The notes: generated from the sequence alone by a model not told the origin. A DNA stretch of 64,000 bases from Austropuccinia psidii (GCA_023105745.1 JALGQZ010000008.1:45567618-45631617), one strand, 5' to 3'. Counted from the stretch's first letter, positions 25,140 to 38,900 are shown. Numbers and translations: made by a program.

Positions 25140-25265
25140 ATTACTGTACCCTAATCAATGCCAATAATTGTAACAGTTTGAACAATGGGATATCCATTTC
25201 CATTTTTTCCTAATCTAAAAGTTCCATCTTCAAATTGTATACTATTACCATGTTGTTTTATGCTA
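25140..25265 (-). pseudogene. Short minus-strand relic ORF
   Basis: Read from about 25,262 downward, the minus strand is open and reads KQHGNSIQFEDGTFRLG then KNGNGYPIVQTVTIIGID, up to a TAG. The regular Gly-rich, beta-strand-like composition differs from the random frames around it and looks like a decayed protein fragment. I cannot name the family. A retrotransposon protease or linker segment is possible. Confidence 0.25.
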
Positions 25266-26830
25266 CCTTAATTGAAAAATTTATTATCACGTGTTATTAT
25301 CTTATTTATATCTTCAAATTTATAACAATATGTTTTATATTATTTCTGAAGCTTCAAAGATGTTATTTTTTACAAATAACTAGGTGAGGAAATATTTTGG
25401 GTATTTTGGTATTAATATTTCTTCAAATATTTCTTCCTATATAATTTTTAAGTATTTATATGTCTTCTTAAGCTATTCAGCTATATAGTTTTTAAAGGTT
25501 AATTACTATTGGGCTGAAACTGAATCAAATAGGACTATCGCTTCTTCTAATCTCTTTGGAATGGTGAATAATTAATCTTTGTATGCTGTGAGAATCTGTT
25601 AATTTAGCTGAATAAATTGGCAGGCTCAAAGTTGATATTTTTACTTATGAAGAAAAAAAATCAAACAAGAGTTGACTTTTTGGGATCCAAAGAACTATGA
25701 AATTTCAGGTGAGTGTTTTTGAAATACCGAGGATTAAATGTGGTATTTTATATGAAAAAAGTTTAAAATTTTTGGCTTTTATATTTTTTTAAATTAAATA
25801 GGGTTTTCTTATTATGAATTCTGTATTACTAAGAATTTTTATCATTATTTCAATATTTAATTTTATATAATTTAGTTTATTTATTTTTTAGCTAGTACCC
25901 TCATAGGGATTATTTTTTTATTTATTAATTAACTTTTCCTAATACTATCTTCTTATTTATTCGTTTATTTTAATTAATGAAATTTATGAAGATAATAAAT
26001 ATAAAGATATATATTCATTGTTTAAAAAATGAGTAAATTTTTTGATATAGCTATATTTATATTTATTTCAGATCTCCTTTCTTTCTTTCCTTTTCCTTAT
26101 ATTAGTTTCATTTTTTTGAATTTATTCAATTCAAAAGTTAATTTATTTTTAAGATATTCTTTTGTTTTATTACTATTATAATAAATTATCTATCTTTTTG
26201 GAATCTTTCAATTATAATTTCCTTGAATATTATCAAGAGATATTTTTTTTGTATAGTTCTTATTAATTCATTTGACTACCATTAGCTACTAATAGCTACT
26301 ACTAACTACTGACTACTAAGGGCTATTACTAGCTACTATTATCAACTATAGTTTTTTTATTAAACAATCGATTAATTTTAATAAATATTTCATTTAAAAA
26401 GCTCTTTTTGATATATATCTCTCTATCTATCATTAATAGTGACTCAATTTTTCCTCCCATATTCCAAGCTCTATGATGAATTTTTCTTTCAAATAAGTGT
26501 TTTTCAGATACCTCCTCCTCCTTCTACCCCTCCTTCTCATTGAAAAAATTGAAAAAAAAAAAATCAATTTCAAAGAAAAATCAGTATTTTTCGATTCTTT
26601 TGATATTGTCATTATCCAATATATTAATAAATAATCATTCATTCTTGAGTTATAATTTATTCATTTTAATAAAAATTTATAATGATAATGAGAACATCTC
26701 AACCCAAGCCTTATAAAACCCATTAAATTTATTCTTTCTGTTTTCCAACCTGTGGAGAAAAACCATAGATTTATTTAGGCTTGTGTGGGACTATAAGGAT
26801 TATCCAGTCCTTATTAGAATGGGTTTTTCC
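25266..26830. other. AT-rich, no gene
   Basis: Stops are dense on both strands. Apart from the TAC-rich cluster at 26,275-26,345, only T- and A-run-rich sequence is present. Confidence 0.5.
26275..26345 (+). repeat. Imperfect TAC/TAG-rich microrepeat
   Basis: Words of the form AGCTACTA, ACTACTAACTACTGACTA and GGCTATTACTAGCTACTA follow one another over about 70 bases. It is a diverged trinucleotide-like repeat. It includes CTACTAAC-like words resembling a branch-point sequence, but there is no exon nearby. Confidence 0.5.
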
Positions 26831-26839
26831 TCATATACA

Positions 26840-27090
26840 TCTTATTCCTGCATCCGTTGATCCCTCCCTTCTCTTACCTATTTAATATTCCTTATTCCCT
26901 TTTTTTATTTCCTTATCAATCATTAACTCAACTTTCTTTTCAATTCCCCTTATTTTATTTCCAATTCTTTCAATTTCTTCAGTTTTAATTCCAATATCCC
27001 ATGTTTTGAATCACTTTTTCTTCCTATTCTTTATTTTATGACTCATTTCCCATTTTTGAATTTTCCACTTCATTTTTCTGTTGATGCCAA
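26840..27090 (+). other. Polypyrimidine-rich tract
   Basis: Over about 250 bases the plus strand is mostly T and C (for example CCTTATTCCCTTTTTTTATT near 26,888), unlike the A/T mixture around it. No gene is associated with it. Confidence 0.5.
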
Positions 27091-27999
27091 GGAAATCCCA
27101 CATGAAGAATTGGTCATCAAGCTTTTGTTAGTCAACCAGTCCAAAATAATTGTCCTAGGTAGGTCTAGATTCTTTGAGTTCTGAATGGAATTTGGTCATT
27201 TTTTCTAGCAAATTCTTCTATAAGGAGCTCAATAAGTATCATACTGGAATAAAGAAGGTGAGATCTTATAATATTAATAAATTATACTATCTCAATAACC
27301 CAAATTAAGATTCCCTATCCAAAATTACCTTCTTTGGCAGAATTATCAATCATCCTAATTTAAAAAAAGGGAATAATTTTATAAATATTGTATTATTTTT
27401 CAAGCTGTCTAATTAGCTCAATTCTGTTTTGTTTTTGTAATTATCATTAGAATGATGCTTATATATTTATTCTTTCATAAGAATCTCAAATTATGCATTA
27501 TATGAAAGCTCACATAAAGTCAAAATGAATTTTTAAATAGCTCTCTCAAGAATATCTTTGAAGTTTATGAAGATTCATTAGTTTCTTTCTTTTAATGAAT
27601 CAAATAAATCACTTTTTCAAAAGAAAACTAAATAAATCTTTGAATCTTTTTCATTTCTATTATTTCCATATCAAAAAAATAAAAATGGAAAACATTTATT
27701 CACAAAATGAAATCTTCCTTTTTTTAATGAAAAAAAGAATGAGAGTTTAAATTTTATTTTATTAAAAACCAAGAAGTATAAATCTTTAGAAAACCAAAAT
27801 AAACTCATTTTTTTGAGAATTATTCAAAATGGAATTTTATATTTTTTCTTCATTTTCACAATGTGGTATCCTTTTTTCTATTTAATCAATTTTCGCGTGT
27901 TTTATGAATAAATGTTTAGAACTCTTTTTTAATGCCCTTCAAATAAAGAAATATAAAGTTAAAAGATTCAATAATATTCAAAAAATAAAAAATATCAAA
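27091..27999. other. No gene seen
   Basis: AT-rich sequence leads into the A-tract satellite. No motif could be supported. Confidence 0.5.
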
Positions 28000-28770
28000 A
28001 AAAAAATCAAAAAATCCCCCAAAAAAAATCAAAAAGAAAATCAAAAAAAAACTCAAAAAAAAAAAAAATCAAAAAAAATCAAAAAAAAATAAAAATAAAT
28101 AAAAAAATAAATAAAAAAAAATAAAAAAATAAATAAAAAAAAATCAAACAAAATCAAAAAAAATGAAAAAAAAACCAAAAAAATTAAAAAAAATCAAAAA
28201 CAAATCAAAAGAAATTAAAAAAAATCAAAAAAAATCAAAAAAAATCAAAAAAAATCAAAAAAAATCAAAAAAAAAAATCAAAAAAAATCAAAAAAAAAAC
28301 AAAAAAAATCAAAAAAAAATCAAAAAAAATCAAAAAAAATCAACAAAAATCAAAAAAAATCAACAAAAATCAAAAAAAAAATCAAGAAAAATCAAAAAAA
28401 AATCAAAAAAAATCAAAAAAAATCAAAAAAAATCAAAAAAAAAATCAAAAAAAATCAACAAAAATCAAAAAAAATCAAAAAAAATCAAAAAAAAAATCAA
28501 AAAAAATCAAAAAAAATCAAAAAAAATCAAAAAAAATCAAAAAAAATCAAAAAAAATCAAAAAAAATCAAAAAAAATCAAAAAAAATCAAAAAAAATCAA
28601 AAAAAAATCAAAAAAAATCAAAAAAAATCAAAAAAAATCAAAAAAAATCAAAAAAAATCAAAAAAAATCAAAAAAAAATCAAAAAAAAATCAAAAAAAAT
28701 CAAAAAAAATCAAAAAAAATCAAAAAAAATCAAAAAAAATCAAAAAAAATCAAAAAAATGACTCAAAAAA
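28000..28770 (+). repeat. 10-bp A-tract satellite, unit TCAAAAAAAA
   Basis: From about 28,200 the sequence is a near-perfect array of a decamer (TC followed by eight A), with occasional units one to two bases longer or shorter and a few A-to-C or A-to-G changes. A looser leading part lies before it. One frame is open for 211 codons and reads as Lys/Ile/Asn/Gln/Ser repeats, which follows from the unit and is not evidence of a gene. A-tracts recur at about one helical turn, a classic arrangement for intrinsically curved DNA. Confidence 0.9.
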
Positions 28771-30247
28771 AGCGTCTATTGGTTTTGTTCAAGATTAATT
28801 CAATATTTTTTTTGTGTAATATATTCAAATTGTTAATCTATTTTTAAATTAATTAGCTTCATACAATGAGAATTAATATAAGCTCAAAAGTAATTGATTA
28901 AATATTTTAAATTTTATATTTCACTAAATACTTTATGGGGAAAAGATATGAATAATAATAAAAATTTATTAAATTAAATTGGATTTCTCTCTCCTATATA
29001 CAATTAGACCAAAAAAACTGGATTGAGAAAGTTATTATAAAGTCCTTATGAAAGGCAACTTGATATATTCTATTGTAAAACAAAAATTCATCTTTATGTA
29101 ATGATTTAAATTCATTAACATATTATTTTAGCTTCAAGAGGAAATCGGTTTACTATTATTAACCTAACCTCATACCAAAAAGGAGGTGTTTATTATCTTA
29201 AGATTAATTTTCCAAAAATAGTTTATCTATTTGTTTGTTCAATATATTAAAAGGAGAAAATTCATTAATATAGAGCTAAATTTTTCTTTTTTGAAAAGTT
29301 CTTCTCAAAAATATTGACAAAAGAAATGAATTGTAAGAAAAACTCCTTTGTACATATAATCAAAATCTTAAATAAATATTATTCTTATTATATTCATAAT
29401 AATAATGAGTTATCACAAATGAATATCTCAAACAAGAAAAGAACTTTTCTCAAATATTTCTATATATATTAAAATATCTTTATTTAATTATTGTTTTTTT
29501 CAAATAAATTATTGATATTTTGGTTTCACTTTTTTAAAGCCACTCTCTCAGTTCAAACTCAAGAAAAAAAGTAAAAACAATACCTCAATAAAATTCAAAG
29601 TTTGAAGTATTAAAGGGGTTATTTATATAAAAATGGAAAGTTGAAGTTGAAATTCAAATTCCTCAATTTTTGTAAGCTTTGATTCATTTCTTTGGAAAGA
29701 AAAATAAAAATACATAAAAAAATACATTTTTTATAAAAGAAAAACTGAGTAGAATAGATAATCAGATAAAACTCTTTCCATTTCTTTAAGATTTTTTTTA
29801 CAAATTATTATCATTTGAAACAAATCTTCTTTTACAAAAGAATTTTTAATATTAAATTTTGTGTTTTTTATCCTATTATCATTCTTTTGAGATGCAAATC
29901 TAATAATTTTGAAAAAATAATACAATGCAAAAATTCAATTTTTTCTTTCTTTTTCAAAACCAAAAAAAAAAATTCTAGTCCCCTCCTTTTTTGAATTAAA
30001 ATCAAAAAATTCTTATATCTTTCTTATACTATATTGAAGGAAAGATCATATATACCTTTTCAAATTTTTGATAAAAAAGACCCTTACTTTTTCTTTTAAA
30101 AGAAAAACAGTTTCTTTTTCTTTCTTTATCGTTTTTCAAACAAACACAAAAAAACATAACTCATATCAAAGACAGTTTTATTATATGAAAGTAATTTTTC
30201 TAAATAAGAAAAAAACAAATTAAGTTTAATATGAATATATATATATA
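28771..30247. other. AT-rich, no gene
   Basis: T and A runs dominate. Nothing beyond short background frames. An ATATATATAT run ends the section at about 30,248. Confidence 0.5.
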
Positions 30248-30300
30248 TGCAGGGTGTTTCTAAATGAAGAACGCCATTGTTTTCGATTGGAGCCAATACC
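30248..30300 (+). mobile_element. Possible Tc1/mariner-like terminus, single end
   Basis: Directly after TATATATG comes CAGGGTGTTTCTAAATGAAG, which resembles the CAGGGTGT-type start of mariner-like terminal repeats next to a TA target. No inverted partner end was found in the window, so it may be a lone decayed end or chance. Confidence 0.2.
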
Positions 30301-31139
30301 AGCAAGTATTTAGCAATGTGTGGAATTAATTATACAATTTATAGGACCAAATTTGCCTTTAGCCTTGCTGAAAGGATGCTAACATGTCCCCAAAGAATTT
30401 TGGGTGTGAAAAATGAACATGTATTTTTTTCAAAAAAATCTTATATTTTTTAAAAAAAATGAAAAAACCAACATAAAAATACTGAAAAATTTCATAAACC
30501 CCTTCTTAAAAAGAGATTTTACGAACACATCACTTTTTTTGAAATAACCACCCAATTCATTTGACAAAATACGCACTTATGTTCAGAAATTCTCACTCAT
30601 TTCTTTCACAAACTCCCATTTATTTTTTGAAAAGTCGCATGTCTTGTTTAAAAAAAAAATCCATTCTTATTAAAAAACTATTCCCTTTTCCCTTTTTTAG
30701 CCAGAACTCTTTTATTTTTTACAATTTTCACCTCTCTTGGAATTATTTTCATTCATTTTAAAAATACTCATAAACCACCCTTTTTTGTAAGAACTATTAT
30801 TTACCCGAGGAATTTTTCAAAAAACCTTTCTTCTCTAAGTCTTATCAAAAAACCACTTTAATCATGCTGAATCCACCCACTGGAGGAAAGTTAAAATCAG
30901 AAAGTCTCTTTCTTGAAGATGTAAACGAGGTTACCAATGCTGAAGGTTATTCCATTTTATAAAGGTAAAATTATTGAGATAAAGGAATTGAAATAAGATG
31001 TGACATCGAATTTTAAATCATTCAAAGTGGTCATTATCAAAGATACTATGAAACAAAGAAGATTTTTTTTCTTTTTTATTTCTATGGAAAGAATTCTTTA
31101 ATCAAAATCTTAGGACACTAAATTTAATCAATCCAGAAA
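30301..31139. other. No gene seen
   Basis: This is T/C- and A-rich sequence with broken frames. Background only. Confidence 0.45.
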
Positions 31140-33115
31140 ATAATCATGGCCCATTCAGCACATAGGAAGCTCAATGAAGAAGAGGCCTCTTAAGTGGATC
31201 TTCTAGCTACTTTATATATAGATCCCTTCCAAACTCAAGCCAAGATCTCAATTCAAAGAGAATAATCAAGACCATTAATGACTCAAATTTTATAATGAAA
31301 AAAAAAAACAAGGAAAAAAAGAAATTTATTCAAGTAAGAAATCCTATTGAAGCCTTTTTGTCATTCCAAATACCAGTAATTTCACTCACTATCCCTTATC
31401 TGATTATTTGGGCCACATCTACTCATCATTTTTCTTCCATAAAAAATTATTTATTCTTTTACAGACCTTTTATCATGTCATCCTAATGGATTTTACTTAC
31501 AAGACATGAAAGTACAAGCTCCTACTGCTACATATTTTTTGGATTAAGCTCCACATACAAGACCTTTTCTGTGGATTTTTATTTCTTATTGGATGAATCC
31601 AAAGGCTGCCACTACTGTTCCTTCCAAAAAAATTAAAACCAGTATCCTTAAAACGTATGAAATACCGCACCCTCCTGTTTTTTTATTGAAAGAGATCTTT
31701 CACTTATGACCTTGCTTAAGTGGGAATTGTAAAGGTTGGAAATTATTCTGTGTATTTGGCACATCAAAAATATGTTATTACACATATAAAAAGAATACTG
31801 TTGGATTAAAAAAGGGAATAAAATTTGATGAACCAATGGAATTGATTAATATTATTTTTTTCCTTCCATACTAATGCTATGTGTTTGTTTGTTTAACTCC
31901 TGTGAGAACTTTACTACTCTCGACAGAAATAATATTATGGAAATTGGTCAAAGCTGAACAATACTTTTCCTTAATTCATATCTAATCATCTCAAGATTAA
32001 CTAAATACCATTGAGTATTTTTTGGTTTCCTTATTGACCAATATATCTCTACAATTAAGCCATTCATCCACTTCAAGAGTTGAAGTTTCTCATTCAATGT
32101 TCAATTTTTTTCATTAAAAATTCAGCTGGAACTCTTTTACAGTCTTTTAAGTAAATCAATTTTTCCATTTAAAGAAAATACCATGATTTTGTTGGAAGGC
32201 TTCCTTATGAAATATTCGAATATTTTGATAAATATCCCTAAAGCAGCTTCTCATATCTAATGAAAAATATCCCATTATTCCTTGATGATGATTCATGATT
32301 AAGAAGGGAAAAAGCTTTGACAGAATCATAGTTGCATCAAAACCTAAATAATTCATACTTAAATGTAATGCAATCATCAAACCCAGAATTATCTCACCAA
32401 AAGGATCTTATTGGAAATTGAACATTTCAATCCCAAATTTCCTTTAAAGCTTCTTGTATATTCAAGTATTGGCCTTATCATTGAGTTTCTTACTCAAAAA
32501 AATTAATTTACAGGATTATTCTAAAAAGGAAGATGCAGAATAATGCAAACAAAAGGAATATTATCCTCAATAAAAGTTGGTGAAAGATATTCAATTAATT
32601 CTCATAAAGGCCTTTCTATGGAAGGATTGATGAAACAAGAGGTATTGAATAATTTTTAAAAGGAAGCACACAGATTCCTCCTACTCAAGACCCTCAAACA
32701 GCCGCTGAAATCAGAGGAATACCAAACGTTTCTAAGAACAAAACAAAGATGTATTTTTCTTCATTTGGATGAATGAATTCCCCGCAGAAAAAAAGAGGAA
32801 ATTCAGAACAAAAAAAGCGGGATTCACAAAAACCAATGAACAAAATAAATCCTTCACAGATACTTCAGATAAGGAGCCTCAGGCTTCAATTGAGTATTCC
32901 TCTTCTGAGTATAGTTTTCAATTCAAGGTCCCAAAAATTCCAATATTTTCCAAGAGGATGTCAACCTAAGGTTATCCTTAGGATAGCATTTTGGAAACAA
33001 AGTGAGAACTTTAGGAAGAATTAATAGCTAATATAAACAAAATTTGGCTCAAAAATTTGAGTATTCAAGCTTGGAATGTGATTATTGTGAAAGTAAACAT
33101 CACTTATTGAAGTAC
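31140..33115 (+). pseudogene. Retroelement gag-like relic with a damaged zinc knuckle
   Basis: A frame starting with ATG at about 31,147 reads MAHSAHRKLNEEEAS, stop, VDLLATLYIDPFQTQAKIS. Broken frames continue for about 1.9 kb, including a Lys/Ser/Glu-rich open stretch at 32,769-32,969. Near 33,075-33,110 the sequence reads ECDYCESKHHLLKYF, which fits a CCHC knuckle (C-x2-C-x3-GH-x4-C) whose Gly is His and whose last Cys is Tyr. An initiating Met, an acidic/basic linker and a terminal knuckle together suggest a retrotransposon Gag. The superfamily is not clear, and no intact pol domain follows. Confidence 0.35.
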
Positions 33116-35007
33116 TTCTCAAAGATAAAGTTGATTAAGATTAATTCTCTGAATTCTTCAAGGTACTTTTCCTGATGAAGATTTGAATTTTCCATATCCC
33201 TAGATTCCATAAATAAGAGACATCCCAGTATTCATCATTTCACTCCCCAAGAAGCCCTTCAATGTTATTGGACATGGTCACTGTGGCTTAATATGGATTT
33301 CAAATTTCATTTCTTATAATCAATATATATTGAGCATTGTAAGAAGTGACTTAGAACAAAAAATAGAGATCACAGTGAGATTTATGACAAACGGAAAGTT
33401 CTGTTGGATTGTGTTAATAAATTTTAGAAATATTGGACTGCTAGTATACTCTAGAAGCCAAAAAATATTGGATTTAAATTCCATAATTGTGAAATTTAGT
33501 TTCCAAAAAGATATTCAAGGAAAGTTTTAATTTCACTTAGATCTCCTATCTGCCTCATTATTTCTTTATTTCTTCCCCTCAAAAAACAACACTCATATTT
33601 TTTTTCAATAATTGTGTCATTTTTTTTTGGAATTTGATTTTTTGTCCCTATTTAGAATACCTGAGCTCAACATTGATTGAAAAAAAATCCCTTCCAGAAG
33701 CTATTGGGTGAGCCAATAATCATCAAAAAACACTAATCTTAGTACTCAAAATATATTTCTCAATACAAATACAAATCCCAGGGCTAATTTTAGATATGGT
33801 TTGTTCCTTTAGTTTTAAAAATGCTGAATTCCTCTCAAAAGGGGCTTGCTTCCCATCTTTATGTCCAATTTTAACCATAAAGTAGCCAATTTTTAGGCCT
33901 CATAGAGGCCAGTAATGACATGGGATGAGGTATTTGACCAGATTACCATCTGATACAATTCCAATAAGCTCAAATTCTTAATATTATACCCTTAATTCCT
34001 TTCAAATGGGAAAAGGGGGCCTCAAAGGTTCATAATGTCTCATTTTGAGAATTTTAACGCTCGTTGGGATATCATCAAGACCCCAAAAACCCTTTGTTTT
34101 AGAAGCCAAAAATTTGATTTAAATTGAAATTTACGGCCCTTTCTTACATTTTAATATTCTTTTTATTAGTAATTTATGCCACTTCCCTAAAAAGATGATT
34201 TTTATGGGACCATCTTAAGGGGATTGAACTATTTTTACCTTTTGGGGGTCACTATAAAACCCTCCTTGAAGAACTCCTTGGAGGCCAGGAAAGTTAGGGA
34301 AATGAAGATGGATTTCCCTTTTTTTATTGGTAAATTTCTATGAAATAAATTATTTGGGTAAATTTCACCTGAATCCAAAATTTGTGTTAAAAAAAATGGG
34401 CCTTCAAGACTGACCTCACTGGGAGATTACAAAATAATTGAGAAACTAGGCCAATTTTTCCTTGAAACAACTTTCAAGGACAAAATGGCACATTGGTTTT
34501 TATTTAGGACTTGGAATTTCTAAATAAACTGTGGTCTCCAGTTGCACATGTAATTCCAGTTTCAATTCAGCAAATTTTTGGGGTGTGTCTAGCAAAGCCC
34601 TATTTTTGATTTTTTGTTTTCTATCATTTATTTATTTCAAAAAACATTTCTTTAAGTTCTAATATGTGAAAAATTAAATTGTTTTATGTATTTTTTTCAA
34701 GTTATCATATAAATATGCATATTTTGGTAAATAGGCTTGAATGATTTTTCAAGTTATTGAAAAAATAAAAAATAAAACATTTGTTTGAATTTATGAAATA
34801 AGTGGAACATTATTAATAATTTTACAAGTATTTCTCAATGAAAATTTAAAAAAAAAATGAGATATATCATGTTTAAAAAAATTATCAAATTTAAATAATT
34901 AGAATACTTTATCTAATAGCTTATTTTTCGAAAGAGAAGATAAGTCTAACTTCTTGAAGTATGAAAAAAGAAATTTTATCATCCAAAGAAAATGAAAAAA
35001 AAAACAC
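33116..35007. other. No supported gene; mixed repeat debris
   Basis: Sections near 33,900-34,600 have a little more GC (for example GGGAAAAGGGGGCCTC near 34,009) and may be LTR remnants, but no partner or terminal motif was found. The last 300 bases are AT-rich. Confidence 0.4.
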
Positions 35008-35913
35008 AATAAAATAATAAAATAATAAAATAATAAAAGAATAAAATAATAAAATAATAAAATAATAAAATAATAAAATAATAAAATAATAAAATAATAA
35101 AATAATAAAATAATGAAATAATGAAATAATAAAATAATAAAATAATAAAATGATAAAATAATAAAATAATAAAATAATAAAATAATAAAATAATAAAATA
35201 ATAAAATAATAAAATAATAAAATAATAAAATAATAAAATAATAAAATAATAAAATGATAAAATAATAAAATAATAAAATAATAAAATAATAAAATAATAA
35301 AATAATAAAATAATAAAATAATAAAATAATAAAATAATAAAATAATGAAATAATAAAATAATAAAATAATAAAATAATAAAATAATAAAATAATAAAATA
35401 ATAAAATAATAAAATAATAAAATAATAAAATAATAAAATAATAAAATAATAAAATAATAAAATAATAAAATAATAAAATAATAAAATAATAAAATAATAA
35501 AATAATAAAATAATAAAATAATAAAATAATAAAATAATAAAATAATAAAATAATAAAATAATAAAATAATAAAATAATAAAATAATAAAATAATAAAATA
35601 ATAAAATAATAAAATAATAAAATAATAAAATAATAAAATAATAAAATAATAAAATAATAAAATAATAAAATAATAAAATAATAAAATAATAAAATAATAA
35701 AATAATAAAATAATAAAATAATAAAATAATAAAATAATAAAATAATAAAATAATAAAATAATAAAATAATAAAATAATAAAATAATAAAATAATAAAATA
35801 ATAAAATAATAAAATAATAAAATAATAAAATAATAAAATAATAAAATAATAAAATAATAAAATAATAAAATAATAAAATAATAAAATAATAAAATAATAA
35901 AATAATAAAATAA
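35008..35913 (+). repeat. 8-bp satellite, unit TAATAAAA, about 113 copies
   Basis: This is a strikingly uniform 906-bp array of the octamer TAATAAAA. The few variants are mostly single A-to-G changes (TAATGAAA, TGATAAAA), nearly all in the left third. Because 24 bases hold three units, the minus strand is open for 390 and 312 codons in two frames, giving a repeating LFYYFIIL peptide. These frames are repeat artefacts. The array abuts the left end of a 4-kb repeat copy. Confidence 0.95.
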
Positions 35914-35939
35914 GCAAATAATATAATAATCCAAGAATA

Positions 35940-38900
35940 AACTGTTGTATACTTTCTTATAATGTGTAAGGACCATGAGCCAACTGGATAGACCTGACAG
36001 CTGGTTTTGAATTTTGGAATAAGCTTGTACCCTTATTTTGAAATAGGTTAGACCCAGGATTTGAATGTTTTTTAGTATTCCAAGGTCTTCCAAGCCATTG
36101 GAATATTACATAATATCCAATATTTTATTCCCTTTTTCAACTTTATAGAGTAAGTAGATAATATAATATATTCAAATCCTTTCAATTTATATTTTCATCT
36201 TCAAATGAATATTTTTCAAGATAAAAAATTGGAGCTCAAAATTCATTTTTAATTCAAACAATTTAAGTGTTTTTGAGGGCCAAAAGAATTCAAAAACCAT
36301 TCCTAAAAATGAATAAAGCTTTTATCTTTCCTTATTCATGACTTACTATTACTTGTTCAAAATATCATTTCTTATTTCTTCTTCAAGAAGTGGTTCACAA
36401 ATTCCAAAATCAGATTTTTTAAACTGAAGCCTCTTTTGAAGAAATTGTATTGATTTAAACTTCTGTTTCTCATATTTTTCAAGTGCTGAAAACTAATAGG
36501 AAAGAGATAAAGGCTTCAGAATATCTTTGAATCAAATTATCTCCCAAAAAATACAAAAAAAAATTGTATTTATTTTGTTATTTATTGATCAGAATTCCTA
36601 GAAATGAAGTATTATTTTTATTTTTTCATTTTATAATTCCTTTGCATAATTAACAAATCTCATTTATTTTTACTATCAAAACAAAAATGAATATTTTTTG
36701 AGAAAAATTCACATCCTCTGGATTTTTTGAAGTTGTTGTTTCTCAATTAAGAAGTGAAATACTTTTCCCTATGCAATACAGGGACTGCTACTGGAGGAAA
36801 TTAATAAAACTAAAAGGAAATTGCAGTAAAGCACGTTTAATGGAAGCTACTGTAAAATTGTCGAAAATCATCGAAAATATTACATAAGAAGCTATTACAG
36901 TGCCTTTACTGTAACAAAACTGACTCATGTGAAACATATTACAGTAGCATTCCTTATGAAGGGCTTCTACTGTAGTTTTCATTTCAAAACAAAAATTTAA
37001 AGCAAAAAAAAAAATTACAGAAATAAGAGAAAAAACTAAGAAAAATTGAAACAAAAAATAAAAAAATTTAACAAAAAATCAAAATAAAATATTACCATAG
37101 AACATGGATTCAAAAACTCAGAAAAATTCAATCAAAAAATAAAAAAATAAAACTTTTTTAGATTAGGAGAAAGGTAGTTTTTTTATTTATTTTCTCAAAA
37201 AAAAATATAAATTAAACTTCATTTTAATAATAAAAGGAGGTTTAATTTACCTCTAATAAATTTTCTTTTACTTCAGTTTTTTGAGGTATCTCTATCATTT
37301 TGAACAAATTATTTTCAAAAGAAGAATTTTTTAAGATATTTTTTTTGTGATTTTTGTGTTTTTGTTTTCTATTTAAACAATAGATTTAAATAATTTTTCC
37401 GTTTCAAAAACAAATTTATTAATAAAAAATGGGATTATGTATTTAATTCAATATTATTCAAATAATATTAATCAGAAATAAAAAAGGATTTTTTTTTTAT
37501 TTCATAAGATATGGACCAATTCACTTCATCTCAAAGAGCTATATTCCTATAAAGAATGTTATTATGTCATAAAAATATCAAATAATTTGATTTCCCTTCA
37601 ATAATTTTCAAATATCTTTAAAATTTAGATTGATTGAATTTTCTTGATTTTGAAAGGTTCAACAGAATTAGTATTTCCTTTTAAAACATATATATTTGAA
37701 ATTTTTTATCATAGTCTCATTGATCAAATAATATAGTTCATGATTAATATGGATAGTTAATTCATTTTTTTTTAAAAACATTCATTCATGGGCTTAAGAG
37801 TTTCTGAATAACCACTTTTAACATATTTTGGTCAAAAAATTATATTAACAGTTTCAATTCATTGGTAAGATATTCAAAATTAAAATTTATTAATTTAAAC
37901 ATAATTCAGATCATGTTTTTATTATGAGTGGAAATGGCCCTTAAGTGATATTTGTCCCACTCCAAGCTTGTTTCCACAAGGGTATAGCTTAATTATGTGA
38001 CCTTTTCTTAATGAATATTACTTTGATAAACTCTTTAAACCTCTTATTAAGAATAAACAAAACATAAAAACAAGAATTATTCTTCCCTTATTTTGTAAAA
38101 AAAACTTTAAATAGGTATATTTATCATTTGCTTCACTACACTTTATGAAATTCTAGATTTTTTAAATTTATCATTATTTTTGTCTTTACAAGTTTATAAT
38201 AGGATTACAAGATTTAAAAACCTACCATAAGCTTTATAAATATTTTTTTTAAAAATAAATTTTTGAAAAGAACCAACTTCTACCAATTGTTTTTTTTTTT
38301 CTTAATATTATATAAAAATGTAAATCATTTGAAATTAACTAATTAAATTTTTTTATTTATTCATAAATCTTAGTTTTTTTTATTATTATTTTCAAGGACT
38401 CTTGAAATTTTTTGATAAGATTAAATCAAATTATTAATAGAAGTCTATAAATATTTTCCCATAAATTTGAGGAAATATTATTGCAGAAAGACTGGAGAAT
38501 TAATTTCTTAATTTGTTTTAATAATATTAATTTTTTATTTTAAATTATTGTGAAAGTAAAAATAAATCATGTTCAAATAATTAAATCTATCAATCCACCA
38601 AATTAAGGGATATTATTTGTTCTTTCAGTGCATAGAGGGCTCTCAATATATCCTAAAAATTTCAAACAGGTGATTAAGATTAATGATATTGAAGTGAAAA
38701 TTTGGAGAAACTATATAATACATGAAATAAAATCAAAAAAAATATTAAATAGTAAAATATCTGATAGAGTTATTTTAAATCATTAAGTAATTGAGAAAAT
38801 TTATGTTTAGACTATTCATAAATGAGGATTTAATTTCCTCAAAAATTAAAACAAATAGTTTAATTCTTTAAGCTTAATTTCATTCATTTATACAGACAAT

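Noticed and set aside
28163..28798. A 211-codon Lys/Gln/Asn/Ser-rich frame
   Set aside because: It is the translation of the TCAAAAAAAA array. There is no start context, intron or downstream conservation to support a protein.
34921..36093. Minus-strand frames of 390 and 312 codons with a repeating LFYYFIIL peptide
   Set aside because: They lie inside the TAATAAAA satellite. An 8-bp unit without stops in those frames gives this automatically, and three frames read similar peptides.
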